Notes: a model not told the origin generated them from the letters alone. Numbered from the stretch's first letter, positions 43,727-52,733 are shown. The stretch: 64,000 bases of DNA from Thermoanaerobaculia bacterium (GCA_030431255.1 JAUIJL010000014.1:124001-188000), one strand, 5' to 3'. A program made the numbers and translations.

Positions 43727-46384
43727 TTACGGATCCAAGCGATCACTCCAATAGAGCTTACCGTCACCTGGGAGGTCGTTGGAAAGGAAGAGGCTCTCCA
43801 GCTGGGGTTGGGCGTCGAAGGGCTCCAGCTTCAGTTCCACCATGCTGCCTTTGGTCAGGCTTGCAAGCGGGGTTTCTCGGCCGTCGAGCAGCACGCGATG
43901 CACGACTCGAATGGGTTTTTGGGTGGCCGTGTCCTCATACTCGAAGACCGCCAGAGCCTCCCGATAGGGCGCGATGTCCTGAAGGCTCGGCGTCGACGAT
44001 CGGCGCAGCAAGCGGGCCGTGACCTCCAGGGTGTCCACCGTCTCCCGACGCTCGCGCAGCTCCAGATATCGACGGTAGTGGGTGGCCGTCTCTTCCGGGC
44101 TCAGGGGACGGTCATAGACCGCCACCCCCTCGAGGCTACCGTGCCAAGGCCAAGGAAAACGGCTGCCGTCACCATCGGGCGGTCCCATGGCTCCCAGACG
44201 CAGCCAGGTGCGTTGCCAATGGAAGAAACCGCTCTTGAGCTCTTCGGTGTCGGCGGTGGGCTCACCGTCCAAATAGGCGCGCAATCGACCCGGGCTGTAG
44301 ATCACCACCAGGTGTTGGGCGACCCCGGGCCGAGCCCGGCCGAGATCGACGACGGGTCGGTCGGCATTCTGCCCGCTCGACGGGGTGCGCAAGCGCAGCT
44401 TCAAACGGTCGCCCTCTTGGGTCACGATCAAGTTGCGCCGCGGGCCGGCGGCAAAGCTGAAGAGCGCGCCGGGTGTGTCGGTGGAGCCGCGGTCCGCGAC
44501 GAAGGTCAGCTCCAGCGTCAGCTCGTTGCCGGCTTTCAAGCCGAGGAATAGGCGGTCCATGGTGTCGGTGTCGGCTTGGAAGGCGCCGCCGCGCAACACC
44601 ATCCGGCCCCAGCGGTCGACGAAGGATCGACCCTTGGCTTCGAGCAGGGTGGTTCGGGCCTCCCCGGCGTGGTCACCGCCGGCGGTGATGCGGTTGGCAT
44701 GAAGCGCGGTTTGCCACAGGAACACGAGATCCCGGCGCGCGGTGGGCCAACGGGGGGGCTCGACCCGCAGCTTGGCTTGGCGCAGCACGTTGGGTCGGGA
44801 CGCCCGATCTCGCACCGAGCGCACCACCACTTGGGCTGGGCGTTGAATCGGGTCTGAGAGCTGAAGCCGCCAAATCGTGCCGCTCTCGTCGAGCTGTGTT
44901 TCGGTGATCCGAATTTCGGCGCTGCCTTGGATTTCGACCTCCGCGTCGGCAACCTGGACCGGCTCGTCGAATTGCAAGTGCAGCTCCGTGCCGCGATTCC
45001 TCAGCTCGGAGCCGACCAATTGGGGCGCTTGCGCCGGACGCACGTGGATCCACCCACGGGCAACCGGAGCTTGGGTGTCCGGAGCCTTGGACGGTCGGGC
45101 CGTAACCTCGTAGTGGCCGGGCTCTTGCCAAGTGCCGACGACTCGACGTGCTCCGTCGGACCCGGCGGTGGGTCCGCCCTCGAGGACTCCACCATCTAGA
45201 TCCCAGGTCCAGCGCTCGGCATGGGTGCTCGACCCTCGGGAAGGGATCTCCAAGGACACCGTGAACGGCGCCTCGCCGGTGTGGCGTCCGAGCTCCGTAG
45301 GCACGAGCCAAACCGAGGGGAAGCGGTCCGTGGCGGGATGGCGAGTGAAACGCACGGGGGGGGCCGTCAGCTCTAGGGTTTGGGGATCCGTGGGGGCGAC
45401 GAAGACGTCGTAGTCCGCGCGAGTGTGATCGTGATCGTCGTTGGAAGCGGCCCAAGCGAGGGCGTAACCGTCACTGGACGGCATGGGGAAGTACAAATAG
45501 CGGTGCGAGCCGGGCAGACGCTCGTCGCCCTTGTTGAGGATCTGCCATTGGCGACGAGAATTTAGGTCGATGGCGCGGATCGGTCCGCCGGCGCCTGCCA
45601 CCCACACACCGAGTCGGCCGTCGGCGGAAAAATAAGGCTGGCAGCCCCCTAGCTTGTCGAGCTCCTGGACCGTTCGGCTCTCGGCGTTGTAGGGCGAGAA
45701 CGTCGGCGCGCCTCGGCTGGCGAAGCTGAGGGTCGGGTTCAACAGCCAGCCGTGGGCGGGACTGCCCTCGGGCACTAAGATTCGGGAGCTGTCGGCGGCT
45801 AAATCCGTCAACACGGTTCGTCCCTCACCGTCGATCCAAATCAGCTCGTGGGAGCTTTTCCACACCGCCGCCCGATGCTCGAAATAGGTTCTCGCTCGGG
45901 GGGCGAGGATCTCCCCCAGCTGGGGCCGGCCTGGATCTCCGTTGGCGCTGAGGTCCAAGCGACGTAGCTCGCCGACGGCGCCGTTCTTGGGGTAGGCGGC
46001 TTGGCCTACGGGCAAGGAGAGGTAGACCAAAGACAGCCCGTCCGGAGCAATGTGGGCGCAGCAGTGGGCCCGGGAAGGCTCGGCGGGGGTCAGGGGATAA
46101 GCACCTTCCGTGGGCTTGAGATCCCGACCGCCGAAATCCTTGCGCCACAGACGCCAGGCGCCGCGTGGATTGGAGTCGGCTCGATTGGACTCCCAAACCA
46201 CGAATCCGGCTCCCAACAAGTCGTCCTGAGCGGCAGTAGCAGTTTGTGATTGCGTGGCCGACTCAGAGGTCGGCGAGGATTCTGGGGTCGTGGGTAGCTC
46301 CGCGCCCGAGGATAGATCTCCGTCGGAGCAAGCGGCGAGCGCGATCGTGAAAAGGATTCCGAGGATGCGGCAGATGGGGCTCAT
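43727..46384 (-). CDS. Multidomain lipoprotein: TolB-like propeller, PKD-like and LamG domains
   Basis: The 885-residue protein starts with a lipobox (FTIALAAC). The first 350 residues contain propeller-like repeats (HCCAHIAPDGLSLVYLSL, YFSADGRLGVWVAG, YFPMPSSDGYALAW). A PKD-like domain follows (ERWTWDLDGGVLEGG...WQEPGHYEVTARPS), then an Ig-like segment, then a LamG/concanavalin-type domain (LELTFVADRG...WLRLGAMG...WHGSLEGVAVYDRPLSPEE). Such domains bind carbohydrates or proteins. It is the first gene of an apparent operon with the AlgI- and AlgJ-like genes, so it may recognise the polysaccharide that is acetylated. No catalytic motif is visible. Confidence 0.75.
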   Translation of the reverse strand: MSPICRILGILFTIALAACSDGDLSSGAELPTTPESSPTSESATQSQTATAAQDDLLGAGFVVWESNRADSNPRGAWRLWRKDFGGRDLKPTEGAYPLTPAEPSRAHCCAHIAPDGLSLVYLSLPVGQAAYPKNGAVGELRRLDLSANGDPGRPQLGEILAPRARTYFEHRAAVWKSSHELIWIDGEGRTVLTDLAADSSRILVPEGSPAHGWLLNPTLSFASRGAPTFSPYNAESRTVQELDKLGGCQPYFSADGRLGVWVAGAGGPIRAIDLNSRRQWQILNKGDERLPGSHRYLYFPMPSSDGYALAWAASNDDHDHTRADYDVFVAPTDPQTLELTAPPVRFTRHPATDRFPSVWLVPTELGRHTGEAPFTVSLEIPSRGSSTHAERWTWDLDGGVLEGGPTAGSDGARRVVGTWQEPGHYEVTARPSKAPDTQAPVARGWIHVRPAQAPQLVGSELRNRGTELHLQFDEPVQVADAEVEIQGSAEIRITETQLDESGTIWRLQLSDPIQRPAQVVVRSVRDRASRPNVLRQAKLRVEPPRWPTARRDLVFLWQTALHANRITAGGDHAGEARTTLLEAKGRSFVDRWGRMVLRGGAFQADTDTMDRLFLGLKAGNELTLELTFVADRGSTDTPGALFSFAAGPRRNLIVTQEGDRLKLRLRTPSSGQNADRPVVDLGRARPGVAQHLVVIYSPGRLRAYLDGEPTADTEELKSGFFHWQRTWLRLGAMGPPDGDGSRFPWPWHGSLEGVAVYDRPLSPEETATHYRRYLELRERRETVDTLEVTARLLRRSSTPSLQDIAPYREALAVFEYEDTATQKPIRVVHRVLLDGRETPLASLTKGSMVELKLEPFDAQPQLESLFLSNDLPGDGKLYWSDRLDP

Positions 46385-46489
46385 GGGTCCATATTAAGTT
46401 GAATTGCCCTCGGCTCGAAATCCGAATTCGAAAGTAGGTCTAAATCTAAAGTTAATGAGTAGTTTATGTAGGTGTGCTATACATATTAT

Positions 46490-46744
46490 ATGGCGCATAG
46501 GACAACCCTACTATTCGACGATGAGACCCGAAAGGCCGCGAAGCAGTTGGCTTCTCGCTTTGATTGCAGCACCTCGGAAGCGGTGAGGCGCGCTGTGGTC
46601 AGTCATCGTGACACCGTTTTCGGAGTTAACCGTGAGTTTCGCCGCAAAAGGGTCGAAGCGCTGCACCAGCTATTTGATCTCTTCGAAGGTCACGATGCTG
46701 ACGAAGAAATTCGACGGTTGAAGTCGGAGGATGAAGGCTTCTGA
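46490..46744 (+). CDS. Antitoxin, ribbon-helix-helix type (VapB-like)
   Basis: I choose the ATG at 46490 (MAHRTTLLFDDET), giving 84 residues; a GTG at 46472 would add six odd residues. The N-terminal half fits a short strand (RTTLLF), a helix (DETRKAAKQLASRFD) and a second helix (STSEAVRRAVVSHRD) of a ribbon-helix-helix fold. The C-terminal half is charged and would wrap the toxin. The stop TGA overlaps the toxin start as TGATG. There is no Shine-Dalgarno sequence, and TATACAT lies just upstream, so the mRNA may be leaderless. Confidence 0.75.
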   Translation: MAHRTTLLFDDETRKAAKQLASRFDCSTSEAVRRAVVSHRDTVFGVNREFRRKRVEALHQLFDLFEGHDADEEIRRLKSEDEGF

Positions 46745-47121
46745 TGAGAGTGCACCTCGATACGGATTTCTTGGTCCACGCGGTGTCTCGCGCAGGTCCG
46801 GAGCGGTTTCGCTTGCTTGAGCTGGCAGAATCAGAAGCAAACATCGAAATGAGTGCCATCGCTTGGTATGAATTCGCGCGAGGCCCACGGACGGCTCAGC
46901 AACTGGCTGTTGCTCGCTCCTTCTTTTCCGATGATGGAATCATTCCGTTCTCCGAGGATATTGCTGCCGAAACAGCAGAGGTTTTTAGGAGATTGGGTTC
47001 TCCTCGACGCCGGGCGGCAGATTTCGCGATTGGAGTGACGGCTCTGACGTTTCGAGCAGGTCTTCTGACCCGCAATCGGAGAGATTTCGCTGGAATCGAG
47101 GGTCTAGAGCTTCTGGAGTAG
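46744..47121 (+). CDS. vapC: PIN-domain ribonuclease toxin (VapC-like)
   Basis: The 125-residue protein has the PIN-domain acidic residues Asp6 (LDTDFLVH), Glu43 (WYEFARG), Asp93 (AADFAIG) and Asp114 (RRDFAG), in the order of VapC toxins. It would cleave RNA unless bound by the antitoxin encoded directly upstream, with which it is translationally coupled. The pair stands alone between two longer units, as is usual for mobile toxin-antitoxin modules. Confidence 0.85.
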   Translation: MRVHLDTDFLVHAVSRAGPERFRLLELAESEANIEMSAIAWYEFARGPRTAQQLAVARSFFSDDGIIPFSEDIAAETAEVFRRLGSPRRRAADFAIGVTALTFRAGLLTRNRRDFAGIEGLELLE

Positions 47122-47145
47122 AAGGACTTCTGAGCCGGTCTTGCC

Positions 47146-47415
47146 CTAATGTTTGCCGGGTGCGGTGCGATGGGGACCGAAATATTTTTCGCTGCGATAG
47201 CGCAACCAAACACGCAGCGTCTGAGGCACTTTTTCTTTCTGCTCCGGCGTGAGGCGTTCGTAGAGGGCCAACGCCCGCTCCCGTTCCCGCCGACAGGCCT
47301 TGTTGTTGCGAGCGTCCCAGAATGCTCGGGCAAGCCGTATACGCCGATTCGTTTCTTTGACCAGCTCCGAGCCCTTGAGGTCTTCGTCGCGTTTTTTATT
47401 TTTCTTGGCCGGCAT
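47146..47415 (-). CDS. Small basic conserved-looking hypothetical protein
   Basis: The 89-residue protein is very basic (MPAKKNKKRDEDLKG...) and helical (RRIRLARAFWDARNNKACRRERERALALYERL), with a C-terminal LRVWLRYRSEKYFG. The gene starts seven bases after the kinase stop on the same strand, so it belongs to that operon. No family is recognised with confidence. Confidence 0.6.
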   Translation of the reverse strand: MPAKKNKKRDEDLKGSELVKETNRRIRLARAFWDARNNKACRRERERALALYERLTPEQKEKVPQTLRVWLRYRSEKYFGPHRTAPGKH

Positions 47416-47422
47416 GGGGTGT

Positions 47423-49135
47423 CTATTCCGACGCAGAGCCCTGGAGGCTCTGGATCGCCTGGAGGCGTTCTTGGTCGGCGCGCAGGGCGTCGATGTCGGT
47501 GGGGTCGTATTGGTTTTGCAGATCGAGGGCGGTTTCGGCCAACCGTCTGGCTTCCGGCAGCATGTGTAGACGCACGTAGACGTCGCTCAAGGTGCCAAAG
47601 AGCTCTGCCCGCTGCAAAGGCTCGTCGGCGAAGCGACGTCCGATCCGCTGCTCGCCCCGTTGTAGGAGCTGGGCGGCGGTGGTGGACTCGCCACCGGCTT
47701 CTCGGGGATCGGAGACCTCGAAGAGCTCCACCAGGAAGTCCGTGACCTCCTCCGCGCCGGTCAGAGCCTGCTTGGCCCGCTCCACCTCTTGGGCTGCCCG
47801 CCCCGCTTCTTGGCGTGCTCGCAACATGCCCGCGGTGGTGCCGATGCTGCCGAGCATCAAAGCGAGGGCCGCAGCGGTCGCCCCGGCGGTGATCGCCGGG
47901 TGTCGTCGGGCGAGCCGATCCAGCCGATAGGCGAGGCTCGGCGGACCGACCGACACCGGCTCGAGGTCCAAATGCCGTTGGACGTCGTCTGCCAGCTCGG
48001 CAGCGGAGCCGTAGCGACGGGAGCGGTCCTTTTCCACCGCTCGGTGGATGATCCATTCCAGGTCGCCCGCTAGTCTTCTCTGGACGGTCCTCGGCTCGCT
48101 GCGCAGCAGGCTCGCGACCCGTGTTTGCTCTTCCGGGTCCAACGCGTCGAAAAAAGCCCCGATCCGTGGCGGCACCTCGGTGGAGATCCGCTGGGCCACC
48201 TTGGACAGGCTCAGGCCGCGGGTCTCCAAAGGCAATTTACCCACCAGCAACTGAAAGAGGATGACCCCCAAGGCGTAGACGTCGGTCCGGGTGTCGACAT
48301 CGAGCTCGGGGCCGTTTTCGCCGTGAAACGCCTCAGGGCTCATGTAGCTGGGGGTGCCGATGCCGATCTGGGTGAGCACGGTTTGATCGGTGAGGGAGCC
48401 GGAGATGGCTTTGGCGATTCCGAAGTCGATGATCTTGGGCGCCGGCCGATCGTCAACGTCGGTGATCAAGATATTCGACGGCTTGAGGTCGCGATGCAAG
48501 ATGCCCTTGCGATGGGCGTGCTCGACACCCCGGCAAATCTGGATGAAGAGGCCGAGTCGGCTGTCGACATCGAGCTTTCGGCGATCGCAATAGTCGGTCA
48601 GACTCGCGCCGTCGACGTGCTCCATGACGAAGTAGGGGAAGCCGTCGTCGGTGGTTCCGGCTTCGAGCATCTTGGCGATCGCCGGATGGGACAGCCGCGC
48701 CATGGCCTGGCGCTCGGCGTGGAATCGTGCCATCGCACCCGGGGAGGTGAAGCCGGTCTTGATCAGCTTGATGGCGACGGTTCGGCGAACGGGCTCCTCC
48801 TGTTGCGCCAAATACACGCAGCCCATGCCGCCTTCCCCCAGCACCGAGAGCACCCTAAACGGCCCCAGGTTTTCAGGGTGTTGCCGAATGAATTGGGTTT
48901 CATGGCCGGATTGATCGGCCACGAGCTCGGCGAAGGCTTCCGCTGCCGGCTCCCCCAAGAATTCCGATTTCAGGTCGTCTTCACCCTCCAGAATGGAGCT
49001 CAGCTCGTCGGCCAGCTCGGGATCCCGCCCGCGAATCTCCTCCACGAACGCGGAGCGTTCCGAGCCGCTCAGGTCGAGGGCGCGTTCCAACAGCTCGAGA
49101 ATGTCGGGTTTGGGGTTGTCGGCTTCGGAGCTCAT
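47423..49135 (-). CDS. Membrane Ser/Thr protein kinase with short C-terminal TPR region
   Basis: I choose the ATG at 49135 (MSSEADNPKP), giving 570 residues; the longer frame to 49279 adds low-complexity residues. The kinase domain has GEGGMG at 100-105, Lys123 (VAIK), HRDLKPSN at 214-221 and DFG at 237-239, so it should be active. A membrane helix (AITAGATAAALALMLGSIG) follows near residue 445, and the periplasmic part is only about 110 residues with one or two TPR-like helices. Related acidobacterial kinases usually carry several hundred residues of TPRs, so this one is short or truncated. No ECF sigma gene is adjacent, unlike the pair at 10021-13821. Confidence 0.88.
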   Translation of the reverse strand: MSSEADNPKPDILELLERALDLSGSERSAFVEEIRGRDPELADELSSILEGEDDLKSEFLGEPAAEAFAELVADQSGHETQFIRQHPENLGPFRVLSVLGEGGMGCVYLAQQEEPVRRTVAIKLIKTGFTSPGAMARFHAERQAMARLSHPAIAKMLEAGTTDDGFPYFVMEHVDGASLTDYCDRRKLDVDSRLGLFIQICRGVEHAHRKGILHRDLKPSNILITDVDDRPAPKIIDFGIAKAISGSLTDQTVLTQIGIGTPSYMSPEAFHGENGPELDVDTRTDVYALGVILFQLLVGKLPLETRGLSLSKVAQRISTEVPPRIGAFFDALDPEEQTRVASLLRSEPRTVQRRLAGDLEWIIHRAVEKDRSRRYGSAAELADDVQRHLDLEPVSVGPPSLAYRLDRLARRHPAITAGATAAALALMLGSIGTTAGMLRARQEAGRAAQEVERAKQALTGAEEVTDFLVELFEVSDPREAGGESTTAAQLLQRGEQRIGRRFADEPLQRAELFGTLSDVYVRLHMLPEARRLAETALDLQNQYDPTDIDALRADQERLQAIQSLQGSASE

Positions 49136-49277
49136 TTGGGCGCTGCGACGGGTTGGTGGGTGAGAAGGCGAACGGCTTATGGTGGCATTTCCGAAACGCG
49201 CCGACAATATGCATCGGTTCGGAGCCGAAATCTGTGCCCGGCGGGCAATCCGTCTGTGCCCGACATAGAATCCCGGC

Positions 49278-51623
49278 ATGGCATCCGATTTCCGAGCAAG
49301 CCCCCAACTTTGGGTCGTGGTCGTCGCATTGTTGTTGTGGGCTATTTGGCCCGTGCCCGAGCTGTGGGCAGGGGTCCTGGCCTACGGGGTGGCTTGGTTG
49401 CTGCTCCAAGCGCGGCCCCGCCGGTCGACCTGGCCCGCGAGTGGTTTCGGCATCGCCCTCGGTCTGATGCTGCTGTCGATCCCGGCGGCGGCCCTGTGGC
49501 GGGCTCGGGCCGACTTTCCGGTCGAGGAGGGCCTGCGGGGTTTGGGGATCCACACCCGGGATCGACTGCGAGGGGAGGTGTCTCCCTCCATCGCCCCGCC
49601 CCTGATCACCACGGATCGCCCCCAAACTTTCTACGTCAACGCCTCCAACACGGACACGTTGCGCATGATCCTGGGCGAAGGCGGACCGGTGCTCGAAGGC
49701 CACGCCGTGGCCGACGACCTCTTCGCGGTGTTCTACGATCCCCGGCGTCATGGGCGTCCCACGGGTCTCGACGCCCAGCAGGACGTGTTGCTGCAAACCG
49801 ATCGAGGCATCTATTCCCGTCGGCTTTCGCGGGTCGATCCCGAGCCCCATCCCCGATGGTTCTGCAACGATCCTGAATTGGGTTGGGCGGCCACTCCCAG
49901 CGAGGAGACGGACGAGCTGATCTTGATCTCCCGCGACGGTGATTTCGGTCGGCTCGACACCGCGGATGGCCCCGTCGATTGCGCGTTCCTCAAGGATGCA
50001 GACGGCGGTCCGGGACGTTTGGTGGTCAGCCATCGCTACGATCATCGCTTGCTGCTTTTTTCGACGCCGGATTTTCAGCCCGCGGGTGAGCTCGAGGTGG
50101 GGCCATTCCAGGGGCGTATGGCGGTGTCTCCGGACCAGCGTCTTCTAGCGGTCGCTAGGGTGGGCGAAGCACCGTCGATTCAGATCCTGCGGGCGCGCAG
50201 TGTTTTCGAGCCCGAGGTCCAACCCGAAACCCCGAAAACGACGGAGGTCGATCCGTCCCTCGGTGAACGAATCGATCTGGAGGTGATCCCGGATTGGATC
50301 GCTTTCGTCGGCGACCGCGACGACTTGGCGGTATCGAGCCTGGAAAAACGAACCCTATGTCGTTTTCGCCGAAGTGATGCCGGTGCAGGACTTTGGCAAG
50401 AAGACGCCCACCTTTGGTTGGGTCGTCCAGCGGTGACCTTGGCCCCGAGTCTCGACGGCCGTCGGCTCTTTGTCGCCACCACGGATTATCGACCCAGCGG
50501 CGAGGACCACCGAGGCAATCACTTCATTCAAGATCAAATCTTGACCTTGGACACCGAGAGCTGGGAAGTGGTGGCACAAGCGCTGACCGCCCGTCGAACC
50601 GAGGTCCAGGTCTATCCCGGTAGCCTCGACTCCGGCCTTTCACCCATGGCTATTCAGCAGCAGACCGACGGCGCTCTGAGGGTGGTTTTCGCCGGCAGCG
50701 ACGAGGTCTGGCGGGTGGATGAGAGCTTCGTCCGTCCGCCGGAGGTCACGGCGGGTGTGGATCTGGATCTGGTGGCGCCCCACGGCATCGCCGACCTCGG
50801 CGAAGGGCGATGGGCGGCCTCGTCACCGGCAGGGGGCGCGGTGGCGGTTTATGGTGAGCAAGGCCTGCTCTTCTTTCATGGTGTGGCCCGCAAAGACGCC
50901 GAGATGGCGTCGGCCCCGAGGGGCTCGGTCGTCCGCCGGGGGTTGGCATTGCGTCGCGGAGAACGGGCTTTTTACGAGGCCACCCGCTCGGGAATTTCTT
51001 GTCAGAGCTGCCATCTCCACGGGGGCACGGACCACAGCCCCCATGACATCGGCCAAACCCCCCTATTGCCGACCCTGACCGTGCGCGGACTCACGGGTAC
51101 GTCGCCGTATTTGCGCGACGGCAGCTTCCCTCGTGTGCGGGATCTACATCCTGGATTGGCGGACTCTTTGTTGCGTGGTTATCGTCGCTATTTCGCCACT
51201 CGCGCCGAGGATTTAGAGGCCTGGGTGGAGTCCCTGCCCAGGCCGCTGCACCCGGCCCATTTGGCGATGGCCCAAGGGCGAGCTTCGGTCGATCCGTGGG
51301 CCGATAAGGTGAGCTCGGGCATGGAGGTCTTCGAAGCCGCCGCCTGCCACGTCTGCCACACGCCGCCCGCTTTCACCCACCTGGGGGGTCACCCCGCGCG
51401 CTCTCTATTTCCCGAATACGGTGCCCAGCTCCGACCGACGGTCTTCTTGGATACGCCGTCCCTTCTGGGCATCGGTGCCAAGGGCCATTGGCTGCAAGAC
51501 GGCCGGGCCGACTCCCTCGAAGAGGTGTTGGTGGAGCACAACCGCGGCAACCGTCACGGAGACACCGCGGGTCTTTCCGAGCAGCAGATCCACGAGCTGG
51601 CGCAGATGTTGGACTTCCTATGA
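49278..51623 (+). CDS. Membrane-anchored diheme cytochrome c (MauG/peroxidase-like C-terminus) with propeller domain
   Basis: The 781-residue protein has two N-terminal membrane helices (residues 10-45 and 57-75) and a propeller-like domain (LLVSHRYDHRLLLFSTPDF, MAVSPDQRLLAVARV, VTLAPSLDGRRLFVATTDY). The C-terminal third holds two heme motifs, CQSCH at 575-579 and CHVCH at 690-694, with the ending TPSLLGIGAKGHWLQDGRADSL typical of MauG and diheme peroxidases. It probably moves electrons at the periplasmic face. The stop overlaps the start of the next membrane gene (ATGA), so the two products likely act together. Confidence 0.8.
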   Translation: MASDFRASPQLWVVVVALLLWAIWPVPELWAGVLAYGVAWLLLQARPRRSTWPASGFGIALGLMLLSIPAAALWRARADFPVEEGLRGLGIHTRDRLRGEVSPSIAPPLITTDRPQTFYVNASNTDTLRMILGEGGPVLEGHAVADDLFAVFYDPRRHGRPTGLDAQQDVLLQTDRGIYSRRLSRVDPEPHPRWFCNDPELGWAATPSEETDELILISRDGDFGRLDTADGPVDCAFLKDADGGPGRLVVSHRYDHRLLLFSTPDFQPAGELEVGPFQGRMAVSPDQRLLAVARVGEAPSIQILRARSVFEPEVQPETPKTTEVDPSLGERIDLEVIPDWIAFVGDRDDLAVSSLEKRTLCRFRRSDAGAGLWQEDAHLWLGRPAVTLAPSLDGRRLFVATTDYRPSGEDHRGNHFIQDQILTLDTESWEVVAQALTARRTEVQVYPGSLDSGLSPMAIQQQTDGALRVVFAGSDEVWRVDESFVRPPEVTAGVDLDLVAPHGIADLGEGRWAASSPAGGAVAVYGEQGLLFFHGVARKDAEMASAPRGSVVRRGLALRRGERAFYEATRSGISCQSCHLHGGTDHSPHDIGQTPLLPTLTVRGLTGTSPYLRDGSFPRVRDLHPGLADSLLRGYRRYFATRAEDLEAWVESLPRPLHPAHLAMAQGRASVDPWADKVSSGMEVFEAAACHVCHTPPAFTHLGGHPARSLFPEYGAQLRPTVFLDTPSLLGIGAKGHWLQDGRADSLEEVLVEHNRGNRHGDTAGLSEQQIHELAQMLDFL

Positions 51624-52285
51624 CCGCCGGCTCACACTCCCGCGTCGAGGTCCCGGAAGCCAAAAAGCAAAGGGTTACGGGGTCGACCCGAGATCGCGCC
51701 TTGACCCGGGTCGCGGCGGTGACGATGGTGGCTCTCTTCGGGATCATGATCTATGCGGCGGCGGAGCCCTGGTTTTGGCTGAAACAACTCCACGCCGTGC
51801 GGGCCACGGGCTGGGCCGCGGTGGTGGCCCTGTTGCTTTCGCTGCTCATGACCCCTTTGAGCCGATTGTGGAGCTTTTGGAAACCTCAGCCGGGACCCGC
51901 GGTGTGGATCGCCTATCGCCGGGCCTTTGGGGTGGTGTCGGCGGTGCTCGCCTGGGTCCACTTGGGGCTGTCCCTGGGGACCTATCTGCGCGACTCCTGG
52001 CCGGCGGTTTTGTATTGGCCTTATTTGCGTTCCGGTTTGGTGGCGGCCTGCGTGTTGACGATCCTCTTCATGACGTCGTTTTCGTCGGTCTTGGCCGTGT
52101 TGAGATTGAAGGGTTGGAAGGAGCTGCATCGACTGGCCTATGTGGCTGCGATTCTGGTGCTGCACCATCTGCTTCTGTCGCCGTTTGCACCTCGGCAGTG
52201 GGTGCTGGTGGTCTTCGGGCTTTGCCTGCTGCCCGCGCCCCTGCGGGCTTTGCGCACCAGACGCAAAAGAGCGGGAGATCCTTGA
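51620..52285 (+). CDS. Ferric-reductase-like transmembrane protein (YedZ/MsrQ-like heme b protein)
   Basis: I choose the ATG at 51620, which overlaps the previous stop; it gives 221 residues. Five to six membrane helices carry His residues at places expected for heme ligation: VLAWVHLGLSL, KELHRLAYVAAILVLHHLLLSP. This matches the ferric-reductase-like membrane domain of YedZ/MsrQ and related quinol-heme proteins. It probably passes electrons from the quinone pool to the diheme cytochrome encoded upstream. No flavin or NAD domain is fused. A 9-bp hairpin spans its stop codon. Confidence 0.8.
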   Translation: MTAGSHSRVEVPEAKKQRVTGSTRDRALTRVAAVTMVALFGIMIYAAAEPWFWLKQLHAVRATGWAAVVALLLSLLMTPLSRLWSFWKPQPGPAVWIAYRRAFGVVSAVLAWVHLGLSLGTYLRDSWPAVLYWPYLRSGLVAACVLTILFMTSFSSVLAVLRLKGWKELHRLAYVAAILVLHHLLLSPFAPRQWVLVVFGLCLLPAPLRALRTRRKRAGDP

Positions 52286-52298
52286 CGACCTCCCGCTC
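52269..52298. terminator. Hairpin spanning the stop codon of the reductase-like gene
   Basis: GAGCGGGAG and CTCCCGCTC form a 9-bp stem around a 12-base loop that contains the TGA stop. No T run follows, so it is either a Rho-aided end or a barrier between the two convergent genes. Confidence 0.35.
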
Positions 52299-52328
52299 CC
52301 TGTTGCCATTTGCTGTCAAGCGTTCGAC

Positions 52329-52733
52329 TTAGGCGCCGCCACCGCCGCCGCCGCCGTGGGCATGTCCAGAGTGGCCGTGACCGGAGTGACCGTGTCCAGA
52401 GTGACCGTGACCGGAGTGACCGTGGCCGGAGTGGCCATGTCCGGAGTGGCCATGTCCGGAGTGACCGTGACCAGAGTGGCCATGGCCGGAATGACCGTGA
52501 CCGGAGTGATCATGACCGGAGTGATCATGACCGGAGTGATCATGACCGGAGTGGCCATGGGCATGTCCGTGGGCGTGTCCATGGCCGTGGCCTTTTTCAG
52601 CATGTCCATGGCCGTGGCCTTGTTGGGATTCGTCGGTCCGAGCGCTGTCGGAGGCCGACGCGCTGAGGCCGACCGCCAAACTCAGGCCGAACAACAGCAG
52701 GACTGCCAACAGAATGGATCCTTTGCTTCGCAT
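52329..52733 (-). CDS. Secreted His-rich repeat protein
   Basis: I choose the ATG at 52733 (MRSKGSILLAVLLLF), which begins a clear signal peptide ending near SASA, giving 134 residues. The mature part is almost wholly SGHGH/SGHDH units with a Gly7 end, and more than a third of its residues are His. Such proteins chelate zinc, nickel, copper or cobalt. It faces the diheme cytochrome/ferric-reductase unit, so a metal-storage or metal-delivery link is possible but unproven. The DNA is a 15-bp tandem array (next entry), so length may vary between strains. Confidence 0.7.
   Translation of the reverse strand: MRSKGSILLAVLLLFGLSLAVGLSASASDSARTDESQQGHGHGHAEKGHGHGHAHGHAHGHSGHDHSGHDHSGHDHSGHGHSGHGHSGHGHSGHGHSGHGHSGHGHSGHGHSGHGHSGHGHSGHAHGGGGGGGA
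52366..52560 (-). repeat. Thirteen 15-bp tandem repeats encoding SGHGH units
   Basis: Exactly 195 bp divide into 13 units based on CCGGAGTGACCGTGA (plus strand), each one SGHGH or SGHDH on the minus strand. Three identical GHDH units sit together, which suggests recent slippage. Because the unit is a multiple of three, copy-number change keeps the frame. Confidence 0.9.

Noticed and set aside
48125-49876. Plus-strand open frame of 583 residues
   Set aside because: It overlaps the kinase on the other strand and the start of the diheme gene; the translation lacks domain motifs.
52366-52560. Possible CRISPR array
   Set aside because: The repeats are contiguous 15-bp units without spacers and encode an in-frame His-rich protein.
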